Of a DNA stretch of 64,000 nucleotides, positions 50,436 through 61,229 are shown piece by piece. The notes below the pieces were generated by a model, which had not been told where the DNA came from, made no database searches, and saw nothing but the letters and a program-made list of their open reading frames with translations. This stretch comes from Diadophis punctatus similis (taxonomy: Eukaryota > Chordata > Lepidosauria > Squamata > Dipsadidae): the NCBI GenBank assembly GCA_023053685.1, contig JALIGW010000144.1, forward strand, positions 22,501 to 86,500, in the 5' to 3' direction. Positions within the stretch are counted from its first letter, which is position 1. Every line of letters starts with the position of its first letter. Position numbers and translations under genes: made by a program.

Positions 50436-50550
50436 TCTATTCTATTCTATTCTATTCTATTCTATTCTATTCTATTCTATTCTATTCTATTCTATTCTAT
50501 TCTATTCTATTCTATTCTATTCTATTCTATTCTATTCTATTCCATTCTAT
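50436..50550. repeat. (ATTCT)n array from a CR1 tail
   Basis: About 22 pentamer units directly after the CR1 end. Confidence 0.97.
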
Positions 50551-50559
50551 TCATCACTA

Positions 50560-50825
50560 CTGTATGTATCCATCTATCCATCTATCCATCTATCCATCTA
50601 TCCATCCATCCTCCATCCATCCATCTCCATATCTCTGTTTATCATCGATCTGTATCATCTGTCTGTGTCTTTCAATCTATATCTTTCTATTTGTCTTTCA
50701 TTTTACTCTGTCTCTCTAAATACCTGTCTCTATCATTTGTCTATTTCTTTTTATCTATCTATGCCTACCTATCATCTATCTTTCGATTTGTCATCAGTCT
50801 CTATCTATGTATCAATCTATCTCAA
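50560..50825. repeat. Degenerate (ATCC)n / (TATC)n tract
   Basis: Tetranucleotide-like pyrimidine-rich sequence, heavily mutated. Confidence 0.8.
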
Positions 50826-50874
50826 ATGCAGAACCAACAAATTTGAGTGATGGGATTTCATCAAACACATACCA

Positions 50875-51010
50875 GACATGGGTTTGCAAGTCGTTCCACT
50901 GCTTAATTGTTCTCGCTGTTCGAAAATTTCTCCTTAATTCCAGGTTGTTTCTCTCCTTGATTAGTTTCCATCCGTTGCTTCTTGCTCTGCCTTCAGGTTT
51001 TTTAAATAAA
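50875..51010 (-). mobile_element. CR1 LINE fragment
   Basis: Reverse of 'ctgaaggcagagcaagaagc', 'aaactaatcaaggagagaaac' and 'gaattaaggagaaatttt'. Confidence 0.85.
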
Positions 51011-51019
51011 GTAACTTTT

Positions 51020-51102
51020 TCCCAAAGTAAGCACTTTTTTCCCCTCAAAAAATGTAACGAACAGTGACTAAATGAATGAGTGTCAGTCAAGTGCTAACTG
51101 TA
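51020..51102 (+). mobile_element. Pogo/Tigger-like MITE 3' fragment
   Basis: 'aacgaacagtgactaaatga' and 'gtcagtcaagtgctaactg', followed by TA; diverged. Confidence 0.55.
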
Positions 51103-51118
51103 CTGCTTTCTCATGGAG

Positions 51119-51454
51119 CCGTGATGGCGAACCTATGGCACGCGTGCAAAAGGTGGCACGCAGCGCCCTCTCTGATGGCACGCGAGCCATTGCCCCAGTC
51201 CAGCTCCACCGCACATGCGTGCACGCTGGTCTTCGGGTCTCTGCCACGCATGTGCAGGGGGTGGGGGGCGTTCAGGGGGACGCATATGCGGGTGCGGTGC
51301 GCACATGGGGGCGCCCATGCATGCGTGGGGTGTGGGGTGCATTCGTGGGGGCTGCACACGCATTGCATTTTGGGGGTTTGGGCACATGCGTGCGCATTCG
51401 CATGCACCCACGTGCATTTTGGGCGCTCGGTCCAAAAAAGGTTAGCCATCACTG
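51119..51454. mobile_element. hAT-type MITE, CAGTGATGGCGAACC family
   Basis: CCGTGATGGCGAACCTATGG to AAGGTTAGCCATCACTG; flanks TCATGGAG (51111-51118) and TCATAGAG (51455-51462). Confidence 0.93.
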
Positions 51455-51462
51455 TCATAGAG

Positions 51463-51868
51463 GAAGTTTTGGTTTCTTGTTTAATATTGGGCCATGTGAC
51501 ATCTGGCTGCATTCTGAACAAGCCCAGTTCAGATAGAGATTGATTGCTTTAATGAAGCTAAAATGAACAGTCTGGTTTTAGTGGTCATCCCAGAGGCTAA
51601 TGTACTTCCTAATTGAAATAACCTTTTCAGAGAATAAATAAATATACCTTCAGTATGTGTGTGACATGGTGATTGTCAAAAACAAGTCACATTTCATTTC
51701 TGGGAAAGAACCCACTCTGAGCATCAAAGTACCCTTACCTCAAAAGGTCAAATTGGTGACATTCGCGCATTGATCACAGTTCTTTAGAAGGTCATTGCCA
51801 TGTTCTCAGAAGGACTCATGTCTGCGTTTTCAATGGCTTGTGAACGAAGGACTGAGCGCTTCAGTTAA
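51463..51868. other. Unassigned sequence
   Basis: No gene or recognised repeat. Confidence 0.4.
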
Positions 51869-52190
51869 CGGAATGGAATGGAATATAGAATAGAGTGGAA
51901 TGGAATGGAATGGAATGGAATGGAATGGAATGGAATGGAATAGAATAGAATAGAATAGAATAGAATAGAATAGAATAGAATAGAATAGAATAGAATAGAA
52001 TAGAACAGAACAGAACAGAAAATGGAATGGAATGGAATGGAATAAAATATAGAATAGAGTGGAATAGAATAGAATTTAGAATAGAATAGAATAGAAAATG
52101 GAATAGAATAGAACAGAACAGAACAGAACAGAACAGAACAGAACAGAACAGAACAGAACAGAACAGAACATGGAATGGAATGGAATAGAT
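51869..52190. repeat. Mixed GGAAT / AGAAT / AGAAC pentamer arrays
   Basis: Blocks of (GGAAT)n, (AGAAT)n and (AGAAC)n alternate over about 320 bp, each 5-10 units long. Related to the AATAG class. Confidence 0.95.
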
Positions 52191-53472
52191 TATTTTTATT
52201 TATTTTTTTATTTGTCAAACATGTTATAGGATAGTAGTAGTTTGTATAAACATAAGTAAAAAGTAACGATAAAAGAGGACAATAGGACAGTAGGACAGGG
52301 ACGGTAGGCACAGTGGTGCGCTTATGCACGCCCCTTACAGACCTCTTAGAAACGAGGAGAGGTCGACTGTAGACAGTCTAAGGTTAAAGTTTTTGGGGTG
52401 TGAGGAAGAAACCACAGAGTCAGGTAGTGCATTCCAGGCATTGATCACTCTGTTGCTGAAGTTGTATTTTCTGCAGTCGAGTTTGGAGCGGTTTACATTT
52501 AGTTTGAATCTATTACGTGCTCGTGTATTGCTGCGGTTGAAGCTGAAGTAGTCATTAACAGGAAGGACATTTTGGTATATGATTTTATGAACTACATTTA
52601 GATCAGATCGGAGGCGACGTAGTTGTAAATTGTCTAATTCCAGTATTTCAAGTCTGGTGGAATAAGGTATTTTGTTGTGAGCGGAGGAGTGAAGGACTCT
52701 TCTTGTGAAATATTTCTGGACTCTCTCGATTATATTTATGTCTGATATGCAGTGCAGGTTCCAGATAGGTGAGCTGTATTCCAGAATTGGTCTAACAAAT
52801 GTTTTTGTATGCTCTGGTTAGCAATGTAATGTTGCCAGAGAAGAAGCTACGCAAGATTAGGTTAACAACTCTTGGTGCCTTTTTGGCAATGTTGTTAGAA
52901 TGGACTCTAGCACTTAGGTCATTGGATATGAGTACTCCAAGGTCTTTGACAGAGTGAGGGTCATCTATAAGTTCGTTTCCTCCAAGTTTGTATTTTGTAT
53001 TCTGATTTTTTTTGCCAATGTATAAGACAGAGCATTTGTTGGTTGAGATTTGAAGTTGCCAGTTGTTTGACCATTCTGCTACATGATCAAGGTTTTTTTG
53101 AAGGGTAGCAACATTGTCGGTGGTGTTAAATAGTTTTAACATCATCAGCAAAGAGAACGCAGTTGCTTATAATATGATCACAAAGATCATTTATGTAGAG
53201 TATGAAGAGTGTTGGTCCTAGAACACTGCCTTGAGGGACACCACTGTTGACAGGAGCAGGATTTGATATGGCACTTCCTATTTTGACCACTTGTTGTCTG
53301 TTAGACAGGCATGCAGTTATCCAATCATGTAGGGATCCAGAAATGCCATAGGATTTTAGTTTCAGAAGTAGTTTGTCGTGTACTACTGAATCAAAGGCTT
53401 TACAAAAGTCTATGTAAATTGCATCTATTGTTTTACCCTGATCAAGTTGAGTGGTCCATATGTTTTTGCATT
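52191..53472 (-). pseudogene. Jockey-group LINE with reverse transcriptase end
   Basis: The longest copy of this family. In reverse, from about 53460: 'YIDFCKAFDSVVHDKLLLKLKSYGISG', 'GVPQGSVLGPTLF' and 'FADDVK' (reverse transcriptase motifs A, B and the catalytic FADD), then 'WQLQISTNKCSVLYIGKKNQNTKYKLGG', 'DDPHSVKDLGVLISNDL' and the C-terminal part. One extra base right after FADDVK (about 53140) shifts the frame, so it is not functional. The 3' end has 'ttatttgtcaaacatgttat'. Confidence 0.88.
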
Positions 53473-53875
53473 ATAGAATAGAATAGAATAGAATTATATT
53501 ATATTATAGAATAGAATATATTATTTTCATTTTATTTTCATTTATCAGCAAAAAATATTATACATACATACATACATACATATAATATAATATATTATAT
53601 ATATAATAATATATATATATATATATAATATAATATATATATTATAATATATTATATTATATTATATTATATTATATTATATTATATTATATTATATTAT
53701 ATTATATTATATTATATTATATTATATTATATTATATTATATTATATTATATTATATTATGGAATGGAATGGAATGGAATGGAATGGAATGGAATGGAAT
53801 GGAATGGAATGGAACGGAACGGAACGGAACGGAACGGAACGGAACGGAACGGAACGGAATAGAATAGAATAGAAT
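53473..53875. repeat. (ATAGA), (TATAT), (ATATT)n, (GGAAT)n and (GGAAC)n arrays
   Basis: At 53473-53520 AGAAT units; at 53520-53580 the 3' end of the tRNA-derived repeat seen at 14050-14080, followed by (CATA)n; 53640-53760 (TATTA)n; 53761-53812 (GGAAT)n; 53813-53857 (GGAAC)n. Confidence 0.9.
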
Positions 53876-53957
53876 AACAGAGTTGGAAGGGACCTTGGAG
53901 GTCTTCTAGTCCAACCCCCTGCTCAGGCAGGAAACCCTATTCAGGCAGGAAACCCTA
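53876..53957 (-). mobile_element. CR1 LINE 3' tail
   Basis: 'aacagagttggaagggacc', 'ggtcttctagtccaacccc' with a short duplicated 'caggcaggaaaccct'. Confidence 0.9.
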
Positions 53958-54140
53958 CCTTTTGACAAGCAAAGTCAATGGGGAAAGCCAGATTTCACAT
54001 GATTCACTTAACAACTGCAATAATTCACTTAACAATTGTGGCAAAAAGGCCATAACATGGGGCAAACCTCACCTAACAACTGCCTTGTTTAGCAATGGAA
54101 ATGTTGGGCTCAATTGTGGTCATAAGTCAAGGACTACCTA
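53958..54140 (-). mobile_element. Pogo/Tigger-like MITE, half copy
   Basis: 'gacaagcaaagtcaatgggg', 'cacttaacaactgcaataattcac' and 'cataagtcaaggactacct'. Confidence 0.88.
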
Positions 54141-54297
54141 CAGTATATATGTTTCACAGAGCACTGAGAGTCCAGTGATTTGCATTAGAGGAATACATAA
54201 ACACACATGGACACACTGAATATATGTATGCATGTGAATGTGTTTATATATATACATGTACATACACACACAGACATATATATACAGACACACTGTG

Positions 54298-54410
54298 TGT
54301 CTATCTATCTATCTATCTATCTATCTATCGATCGATCGATCGATCGATCGATCGATCGATTGATCGATCGATCGATCTAGCAATCTATGATCTATCATCT
54401 ATCATCTATC
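54298..54410. repeat. (TATC)n then (GATC)n microsatellite
   Basis: About 8 TATC units then about 15 GATC units. GATC repeats are self-complementary. Confidence 0.97.
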
Positions 54411-54805
54411 GTTGGAAGAAATGTCCATCTGGTTCAGTTCCAAGTGGGGAGAAAGACACTGGAAACATGGAGGCTGATTGGAAGGATGGTTTATTGATGG
54501 ACAGGACCACAGAAGTTTGAGGTTCTGGTGCAGCTGAACCCATGGAGTGAAGAGTGAGAGGTATTTATACCCTCACTTGGGCTTTGCCCTTGAGCTTCCT
54601 GTTCCTGTGGCAAGGGCATGTATTCTATTGGTTGCTGTAGTCAGACTCCTATGTGGCCATGTGGGGTCAGTTTGTCTGAATCAGGTTTGAAGCCTGCTGG
54701 GTGATGCAATGAAGAGGCTTGTGTTCTGAAAGGGCGTTGGGCCATCCCTATTGTGTCTTAATGGCTCTCCTGGTTTGGATCTTGAGTGAGGACTGATCCT
54801 ACCAT
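54411..54805 (-). mobile_element. LTR-like fragment
   Basis: In reverse it has a promoter-like GGTATAAATACC (54570-54585 region), then an AATAAACC poly(A)-type signal nearer 54495. Related sequence lies at 2036-2130. Ends and target duplication are not clear; it could be a solo LTR with decayed borders. Confidence 0.5.
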
Positions 54806-54839
54806 TCTACCTTTTGTTCAAAATATCCTGTCTTGAATG

Positions 54840-55412
54840 GATTGCCAAATCTGCAGCTCAGTATTTGCTTGGGGGGGGGGGCAGGGAGCCGAGGCTCTGA
54901 GTTTCTGTCTCCAAGAGCATTTTTCTCAATTTCTCATCCAGGGAAATATAAGCTGGATTCTAGCTTTAACTTTCCCTGTGGGTGGGAGAGGGGGGTGAAC
55001 ACGGGTAAATATGTTGTTACTGATTTAAAAATCTATTTGTTCAGTTATTTCGGCTGGAGTCGTCATTATCTTTCGGAGGCAGCTGTTGGAATATTAACTA
55101 GACGCAGCAGTAACAAGTGGAATATAATTAGCCCTCCTTGTCCCAGTGAATTTTTCAGTTATAACTGGGAACAATTTGCAATGAATCTCCACGTGGTTGT
55201 AATTAACTTCACGGATGTGCCACGTGTACAGGCCTAATGCCACTGGAAATCACAAAAGGATTTCTGCTGAGAGGGCAAAGCTGTTCCTTCATTTCAACCT
55301 GCGACTTCACACAAGGGATACGATCTCTTCGCCTTCCTTTAGCAAGTGATGTGATGCCGCTCCAAATCACAATTGGCAGCAGGCAAGAAATGGCGATACA
55401 AGTTAGTCCTTA
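54840..55412. other. Repeat-poor block, strong conserved-noncoding texture
   Basis: Includes 'attaactagacgcagcagtaacaag', 'aatataattagccctcc', 'ttcagttataactgggaac' and 'gtggttgtaattaacttcacgg'. No repeats and no known protein domain. Preserved CpGs and homeodomain-like TAATTA cores suggest a developmental enhancer; not tested. Confidence 0.45.
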
Positions 55413-55985
55413 GCTTATAACCGTGATGGCGAACCTACGGTATTTAATTTAATTTAATTAATTAATTTAATTTAATTTAATTTAATTAAAAGTTCTTATA
55501 GGCCGCCCAATCCCATAGGACTCAGGGCGGCGTACAGCAAAAATAAGAACAATGTATAACATAAGTAAATTTTAAAAAACATTACATAATTTTAAAAGGA
55601 ACATTCAATCATGGGGGAATTCGATCTTCACCCCACCTGCTGGAAGAGCCATGTTTTTACGGCTTTACAGAAGGCCAGTAGAGTGGGGATAGTCCGGATC
55701 TCTGGTGGGAGTTGGTTCCAGAGAGATGGGGCTTCCACAGAGAAGGCTCTCCCCCGTGGGCCCGCCAACCGATATTGTTTGGCTGATGGGACCCGGAGGA
55801 GGCCCACTCTGTGGGACCTAACTGGTCGTAGGGAGGTATGCGGTAGGATGCGGTCCCGAAGGTAGCCTGGCCCTGAGCCATGTAGGGCTTTAAAGGACAA
55901 AACCAACATCTTAAATTGCGACCGGAGACTAATAGGCAACCAATGCAGCTGGCAGAGAATAGGTGTTACGTGGGTGTATCTTGGC

Positions 55986-56730
55986 TAAGGTGACCAGATT
56001 TTTCTTTTTTAAGCGGGACACCATTGACGGGGGGCGGGCCCGCCTGGACGCCGCCATTTGAGTTTTGCCCTCTGCGCATGCGCAGAACGCTGAGCATGCG
56101 CAGAGGGCAAAAGAATGCAAATGTCGGCGTCCAGGTGGGTGGGTGGGAGGCGGGAGGCCTTTAATCGCCTCCCGCCTCCCCTTCGGGAGCCGGCAGTGGC
56201 TTGGGCTGGCTGGCTGATAGAAATGCTCCGCCTGTGTTTCGCGATCCCCAAGGATACCCAACCCTCCCCCCAACTCTTCCTCCTGCCGCCCCTTGCTAGC
56301 CAAGTACATCTTCACCTCCGGTTACCTTTCCCCGTGGGGCGGGACAACCCTGCCACCGGGCAAGTGGTTCCTGTTCAGCGCCATGTTCCCAGCCAATGGC
56401 ACCGACCGAGGCGGCGCGGCTCGTCTCTTTCATCCCTTGCCAAGTACGACAGAGCCACCCCGTAGCAGCCATGATCTCCTGGCGCGCAGGCCTGCCTCTC
56501 AGTGGAGTGGAGGCGTGGCGGCTGGTCAGCTGTGGGGGAGCCTGTCCCGCGGACGCCTCCTGGACTTGGGATGACTGCAAAAGGCGCGGTGGTGCTACTA
56601 CGGTAAGATGACCAGACTTCCGGGCATTCTTTCCAAAAAAAGCGTGACTTTTTGGAAACAATGCGGGACGCGGGACACATGCTTGAAAAGCGTGTCTGTC
56701 CCGCCAAAAGCAGGACGTCTGGTCACCTTA
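55986..56730. mobile_element. hAT-type element, TAAGGTGACCAGA ends
   Basis: TAAGGTGACCAGATTTTTC to GTCTGGTCACCTTA; perfect target duplication ATCTTGGC (55978-55985 and 56731-56738). The first 130 bp hold a palindrome around TGCGCATGCGCA (56073-56084). A second, similar terminus (TAAGATGACCAGACTTCC) begins at about 56604, so the right 127 bp may be a smaller copy of the same family. Confidence 0.92.
56150..56603 (+). other. GC-rich cargo in the hAT element, possible captured gene piece
   Basis: GC-rich, unlike the rest of the element. One frame reads 'LAKYIFTSGYLSPWGGTTLPPGKWFLFSAMFPANGTDRGGAARLF' (56293 onward), which looks like a secreted or extracellular protein segment, but I cannot name it. 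It is preceded by a pyrimidine-rich stretch and AG, and 'ctactacggtaagatg' near 56600 resembles a splice donor, though GTAAGATG overlaps the transposon-like terminus. This is suggestive only. Confidence 0.3.
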
Positions 56731-57206
56731 ATCTTGGCACACCCACCACAGCTCGCGCAGCTGCATTCTGTACTAATTGCAGTCTCCGGATGCCAGAGGT
56801 GGCACACAGAGCCCTCTCTGCTGGCACGTGCGCTGTCGCCCCAGGTCAGATCTCCATGGCGTTTCTTTCGTGAGCTTCTGTTTCCCTGCAAACAATGAAA
56901 CAGAAGCTCACGAAAGAAAAAGATCTTACCTCTTGCTGTGCTGCTGATGTTGGGATGCTCTGCCTCCTGCCGGCCATCTGGTCTTTGGGTCTCTGCTGTG
57001 CATGCACGCACGCATGCACGCACATGCCAGCAGATGTGCATGTCCATGCATGACCATGCGTTCACATGTCCATGCATGCACATGTCTGCACATGAACATG
57101 TCTGCACACATGTGCACATGTCCTTGCGTGTGCACCTTTCAGTTTGGGCATGCGTGCACGCAGTTTGGGCACGGTGTCTAAAAGGTTTGCCATCACTGGC
57201 TTATAA

Positions 57207-57715
57207 CCACAACGAGGACTAGAAAATTTGTAATTAAGTCATTTAGTAAGGTATCTGAGAGAAAAGGAAAATATCCCATTTAAAAGTTACAGGAAAAAGG
57301 CCTGGATGGTTGTTTGTAGGCCTCAAGGAACCAAAGTTTTAAACTAACACAACTGCAAAATGTACTGGGAATGTTTCTGTTGTGCTGACTTGTGTGATAC
57401 GCTTCTGCAAAGTGTGTAACTTGTGCAGGATACATTTAGAACAGGAAGAATGAAACTGTGGGAAATGAGGAACTGAAAGTAACAAATGGCTGAGAACTTC
57501 GAATGTACACAGGTGTTTACGGAAAGTGACGGTCAGTAAGAAAGAACAAGGAAGTGAAGTTGTGAAGTGTGTATGTCAGCGAGAAGAAAAGTATAAAAAG
57601 TGTAGCTTGAGATGAGTTTGTGGCTTCCAAAAATGGCCGTTGTCCCTACTGCCGTTTGGGAGAGCTTGCTTCGGACCTAAGGTGGAAATTGTGGATTCCT
57701 CGTGGTCAGCCAAGC
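57207..57715. other. Unassigned, possible LTR-like sequence
   Basis: Contains 'aagtataaaaagtgtagc' (TATA-like) near 57592 and 'tgttgtgctgacttgtgtg' near 57377. No matching end or duplication seen. Confidence 0.25.
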
Positions 57716-58215
57716 AAGCCTTCCATCCTTCCGAGCAGTGGTGGGTTCCTACCAGTGCGGTCCACTCTGTCATTCCGGTAGCGGCCCACCAATTGCGCAA
57801 TTTGACCCCGACAGCTCCGGTGCCGTCTTCGCCGGTCTGTCACACGGTGCCATCTTTCCCCCCAAATTTCTGGCCTTTTTTTGCTTCCTGCGCATGCGCG
57901 GAAGCAAAATCTTGCGAGGGGATGCACGCGCGTGCAAGGTTTCGGTGATTTTTTGCTTCCTGCGCATGCACGGAAGCAAAATCGCATGAGGGGACATGCA
58001 CGCGTAGCGAGCGAGCGTGCGCCCACGCAAAATGTGATGATGCGCGTGCAGCGCACCGGTAGGCAGGTAAGAGGAACCCGCCCCTGCTTCCGAGGTGGGT
58101 AAAATGAGTGCCCAGATTGTTGAGGGCAATAGGCTGAACTCTGTAAACCGCTTAGAGAGAGCTGTAAAGCATTGTGAAGTGGTATATAAGTCTAAGTGCT
58201 ATTGCTATTGCTATT
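57716..58215 (+). mobile_element. tRNA-derived SINE 3' part, split by a hAT MITE
   Basis: 'gccttccatccttccgag' to 57735, resuming at 58087 with 'cttccgaggtgggtaaaatg', 'gtaaaccgcttagagagagc' and '(GCTATT)n'. Confidence 0.88.
57736..58086. mobile_element. hAT-type MITE, CAGAGGTGGGTTCC-end family
   Basis: CAGTGGTGGGTTCCTACCAG to GGAACCCGCCCCTG, perfect target duplication CTTCCGAG (57728-57735 and 58087-58094). Contains TGCGCATGCGCG at 57889-57900 and a related unit about 70 bp later. Confidence 0.96.
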
Positions 58216-58229
58216 ACGTCTAGGTTGCA

Positions 58230-58440
58230 TCTTCCCTTAACAAGCTTGCATCGTTTACTTCTTGTCCTGCCCTCGGATGCTTTGGAGAATAAATCAATCC
58301 CCTGTTTTCTGTGACAGCCCCTCAAGTACTGGAAGACAGTTATCATGTCCCCTCTAATCCTTCTCTTTAATAGGCTAGGCATACTTAGTTCCCTCAATTG
58401 TTCCTCGTATGGTTTAGCCTCCAGCCCTTGTTATCATTTT
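58230..58440 (-). mobile_element. CR1 LINE fragment
   Basis: 'cttcttgtcctgccctcgg', 'caagtactggaagacagttatcatg', reverse of the CR1 C-terminal region. Confidence 0.85.
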
Positions 58441-58459
58441 TCATTTATCATCATCATTT

Positions 58460-58580
58460 CTTGATAGTTAGCACAATTAATCAGTGGAACGACTTGCCTC
58501 CAGACAATGAGGGTACTTTTTTGAAGAAGAGATTGGACAACCATTTGTTTGAAATGGTCTAAGGTCTCCTGCTGGAGCAG
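58460..58580 (+). mobile_element. CR1 LINE 3' fragment
   Basis: 'agcacaattaatcagtggaac', 'gaagaagagattggacaacc'; ends at 'ggtctcctgctggagcag'. Confidence 0.8.
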
Positions 58581-58682
58581 AACTGAGGAAGTTTCTTGGA
58601 TGGGAGAAGTGAAACACCTTCAAGGAAAAATAAAGACATCCCAGTTGCCTCTTGAAAAAAAAAGCACCATTGGGATGACCAG
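58581..58682 (+). mobile_element. Penelope-type terminus, family 1
   Basis: 'aactgaggaagtttcttggatgggagaagtgaaacacc' with CTGAGGA and GAAAC boxes, then 'cagttgcctcttgaaa'. The helix II arms are partly mismatched. Confidence 0.65.
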
Positions 58683-58829
58683 GTGGTTCACTTAATAACT
58701 GCAGTGGTTCACTTAACAACCATGGCAAAAAGGGTCATAAAATGAGGCAAAGCTCACTTAACAACTGCCCTGCTTAGCAGCAGAAATTTTGCGTTCAGTT
58801 TTGGTTGTAAGTCAAGGACTACCTGCAGT
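58683..58829 (-). mobile_element. Pogo/Tigger-like MITE, half copy
   Basis: 'ttcacttaataactgcagtgg' to 'gtaagtcaaggactacctg'. Confidence 0.88.
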
Positions 58830-58831
58830 GG

Positions 58832-59100
58832 TTAAGGTTCTGGCCTAGAAACCATGAGATGGTGAGTTCGAGTCCCACCTTAGGCATGAAAGCCCAGTTG
58901 GTTGATTTTGGGCCAATCACCAGAAGACGGTGAGTTCTAGTCCTGCCTTAGCCATGAGAGCTAATTGGATAACCTTGGGCCAATTACTTTCTCTCAATCC
59001 AGGCCACCTCACAGGGTTGTTGTTTTGGGGGAAATAGGAAGAGGGAGGTAAGTTGGATATATTTGCCACTTTGAGTTATTTGTAAAATAATATTTATTTA
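58832..59100 (+). mobile_element. tRNA-derived SINE with one extra unit
   Basis: Head 'cagtggttaaggttctggcc', 'gtgagttcgagtcccacc', then a second copy of the B-box unit ('gtgagttctagtcctgcc'), then the 3' body 'ccaggccacctcacagggttg'. This is the parent family of the 66-70 bp arrays at 2895, 17740, 26411 and 61230. Confidence 0.85.
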
Positions 59101-59184
59101 TTTAATAATAAATAATCAAATAAATAAAATGAAAGCCGGCTGAGGGCTAATCTTAGCTTTCAATGTTTTCTCATCCCTGTAGGT

Positions 59185-59699
59185 CAGTGATGGCGAACCT
59201 ATGGCACGTTACCCTGTCAGCTCCACGGGCAAACTGGAAGTTTGGAAAAACGCACTTCCGGTTTGCCGTTGGGCTGTTTTTCGCAATCCGGGAGGGTTTA
59301 GGGAAGCTTCCTGAAGTCCCGGAATGCGAAAAATGTCGAAACAGGCAAACCGGAAGTTCGGAAAACGCACTTCCAGTTTGCTGTTGGGCTGTTTTTAGCA
59401 CTCCGGAGGGTTCAGGGAAGCTTCCTGAAGCCCCAGAGTGCAAAAAACAGCCCAATGGGCAAACCGGAAGTGCGTTTTTCCGAACTTCCGGTTTGCCCGT
59501 TTTGCCGTTTTTCACTGTCCCAGGCTTCGGTAAGGCCTTTGCGCGGGGGTGCGGTGGGGGTGCGCATGCGCAGGGGACAGCGTGGGGGGGTTGTGCGCAT
59601 GCGTGGGGGGAGAGGGAATGGTGTGGGCACGTGTGCGTGCGCTAGCGCGTGCACCCACCCCCTTTTGGCACGCAAACCAAAAAAGGTTCGCCATCACTG
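59185..59699. mobile_element. hAT-type MITE, CAGTGATGGCGAACC family
   Basis: CAGTGATGGCGAACCTATGG to AAGGTTCGCCATCACTG, perfect target duplication CTGTAGGT (59177-59184 and 59700-59707). Contains direct and inverted copies of CAAACCGGAAGT blocks and TGCGCATGCGCA at 59561-59572. A close relative of 14827-15365. Confidence 0.97.
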
Positions 59700-59707
59700 C
59701 TGTAGGT

Positions 59708-60302
59708 TAATGACATCTTCACCGTTCAACCTTGGAAGAAAAAGACCAGAAATTATAACTAGCCTTTACCACACTCTGATTTTGCTCCAAAGAAACCATT
59801 TAAGAATTTGCAAAGATTTCTTTGCAAACAACATATCCTGATTTTGCTTTTCATTCTTAAAAAAGCCCCAAGCTCCATGAATGTGCTTTGAGCATCCAAA
59901 ACCCCCAGAGGACATGCTCCCACCTGGGTGCTCTCTAAGAAGGAGGGAAGATCGCACTGCAAAGTTGTGGGAGGCGGGGGGGGGGCTTACAGGATGTAGG
60001 CAAACTCTATTTATCACTCAAAAAGTTTCCGCCTTTCAAGGATTGTAAAATTTCAATATGTAATAAAAGCAATGAGTTCAGCTTGTAAACTTTCAGTGTA
60101 TAATAAACATGAATTACACCTGTCTTTCATTGCAGCCTTCTGTTTATTGCTCACTGTATAGTCAATACCATTTTTTTACAAGGATATTTTAGCAATCAAG
60201 TATTGCAAAAGCACTATCCTAAATCACTCTGGCAGGTAGGAAATAGATGTAGCTCAGGACTGGAGGGCTGGGTTGTACCATCCAAAATTAAGTTACTAGG
60301 AG
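59708..60302. other. Unassigned AT-rich sequence
   Basis: No gene or recognised family. Confidence 0.4.
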
Positions 60303-60746
<444 letters not shown>

Positions 60747-61103
60747 CAGAGGTGGGTTCCTCCCAGTTCGCACCGGTTCTATAGAACCGGTAGCAAGCCG
60801 CTGGTGATATCACGGAGCCGGTTCTGTCAGTACCGCTCTGTGGATGCCACCATCTTTTTTTGGGATTTTTTTTTGGGAATTTTTTTTGAATTTTTTGGGA
60901 GGGATTTTTTTTGCTGATTTTTTTCTTCTGCGCATGCGCAGAAGCCCAGTTTCCAGCACTGTGCATGCACCGCCATCTTGTTTTTGGCTTTTTTTTGGAA
61001 TTTTTTGGAATGTTTGGCACTGTGCATGCGCGTGTGCACGAAGTGCGGCACACGGTGGGGGAGGAAGCGAACCGGCGGTGAGGTAAGTTAGAACCCACCC
61101 CTG
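60747..61103. mobile_element. hAT-type MITE, CAGAGGTGGGTTCC-end family
   Basis: CAGAGGTGGGTTCCTCCCAG to TTAGAACCCACCCCTG. Contains ACCGGTTCT motifs and TGCGCATGCGCA at 60929-60940. The flanks are simple-sequence-like and do not give a clean duplication. Confidence 0.85.
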
Positions 61104-61229
61104 TACTACTACCCTACCCCCTTCCCTACCCTTCCTTCCCTTCCCTTCCCCGCCTTTATCATTTCTACAAATAACTCAACTTGTCAAACATGCCTAAAAT
61201 TTCTTCCTTCTCCTATTTTCCCTATAGCA

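Larger units (their letters stand above)
55441..56793 (-). mobile_element. L2-group LINE, split by a hAT element
   Basis: 3' end: (TTAAT)n then 'ggccgcccaatcccatagg'. 55628-55939 in reverse encodes 'KMLVLSFKALHGSGPGYLRDRILPHTSLRPVRSHRVGLLRVPSAKQYRLAGPRGRAFSVEAPSLWNQLPPE', the C-terminal part of the LINE protein. The LINE resumes at 56739 ('acacccaccacagctcgcgcag') and ends at about 56793. Confidence 0.92.
55421..57198. mobile_element. hAT-type MITE, CAGTGATGGCGAACC family, split
   Basis: CCGTGATGGCGAACCTACGG at the left and AAGGTTTGCCATCACTG at the right, with perfect target duplication GCTTATAA (55413-55420 and 57199-57206). Only 20 bp remain left of the insert; about 56794-57198 is the right part. 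Confidence 0.93.

Noticed and set aside
52191..53472. Active jockey-group LINE
   Set aside because: A one-base insertion after the FADD motif and 5' truncation exclude function.
54298..54376. (GATC)n tract as a methylation-related or origin site
   Set aside because: In a vertebrate genome it is best explained as microsatellite drift from the adjoining (TATC)n.
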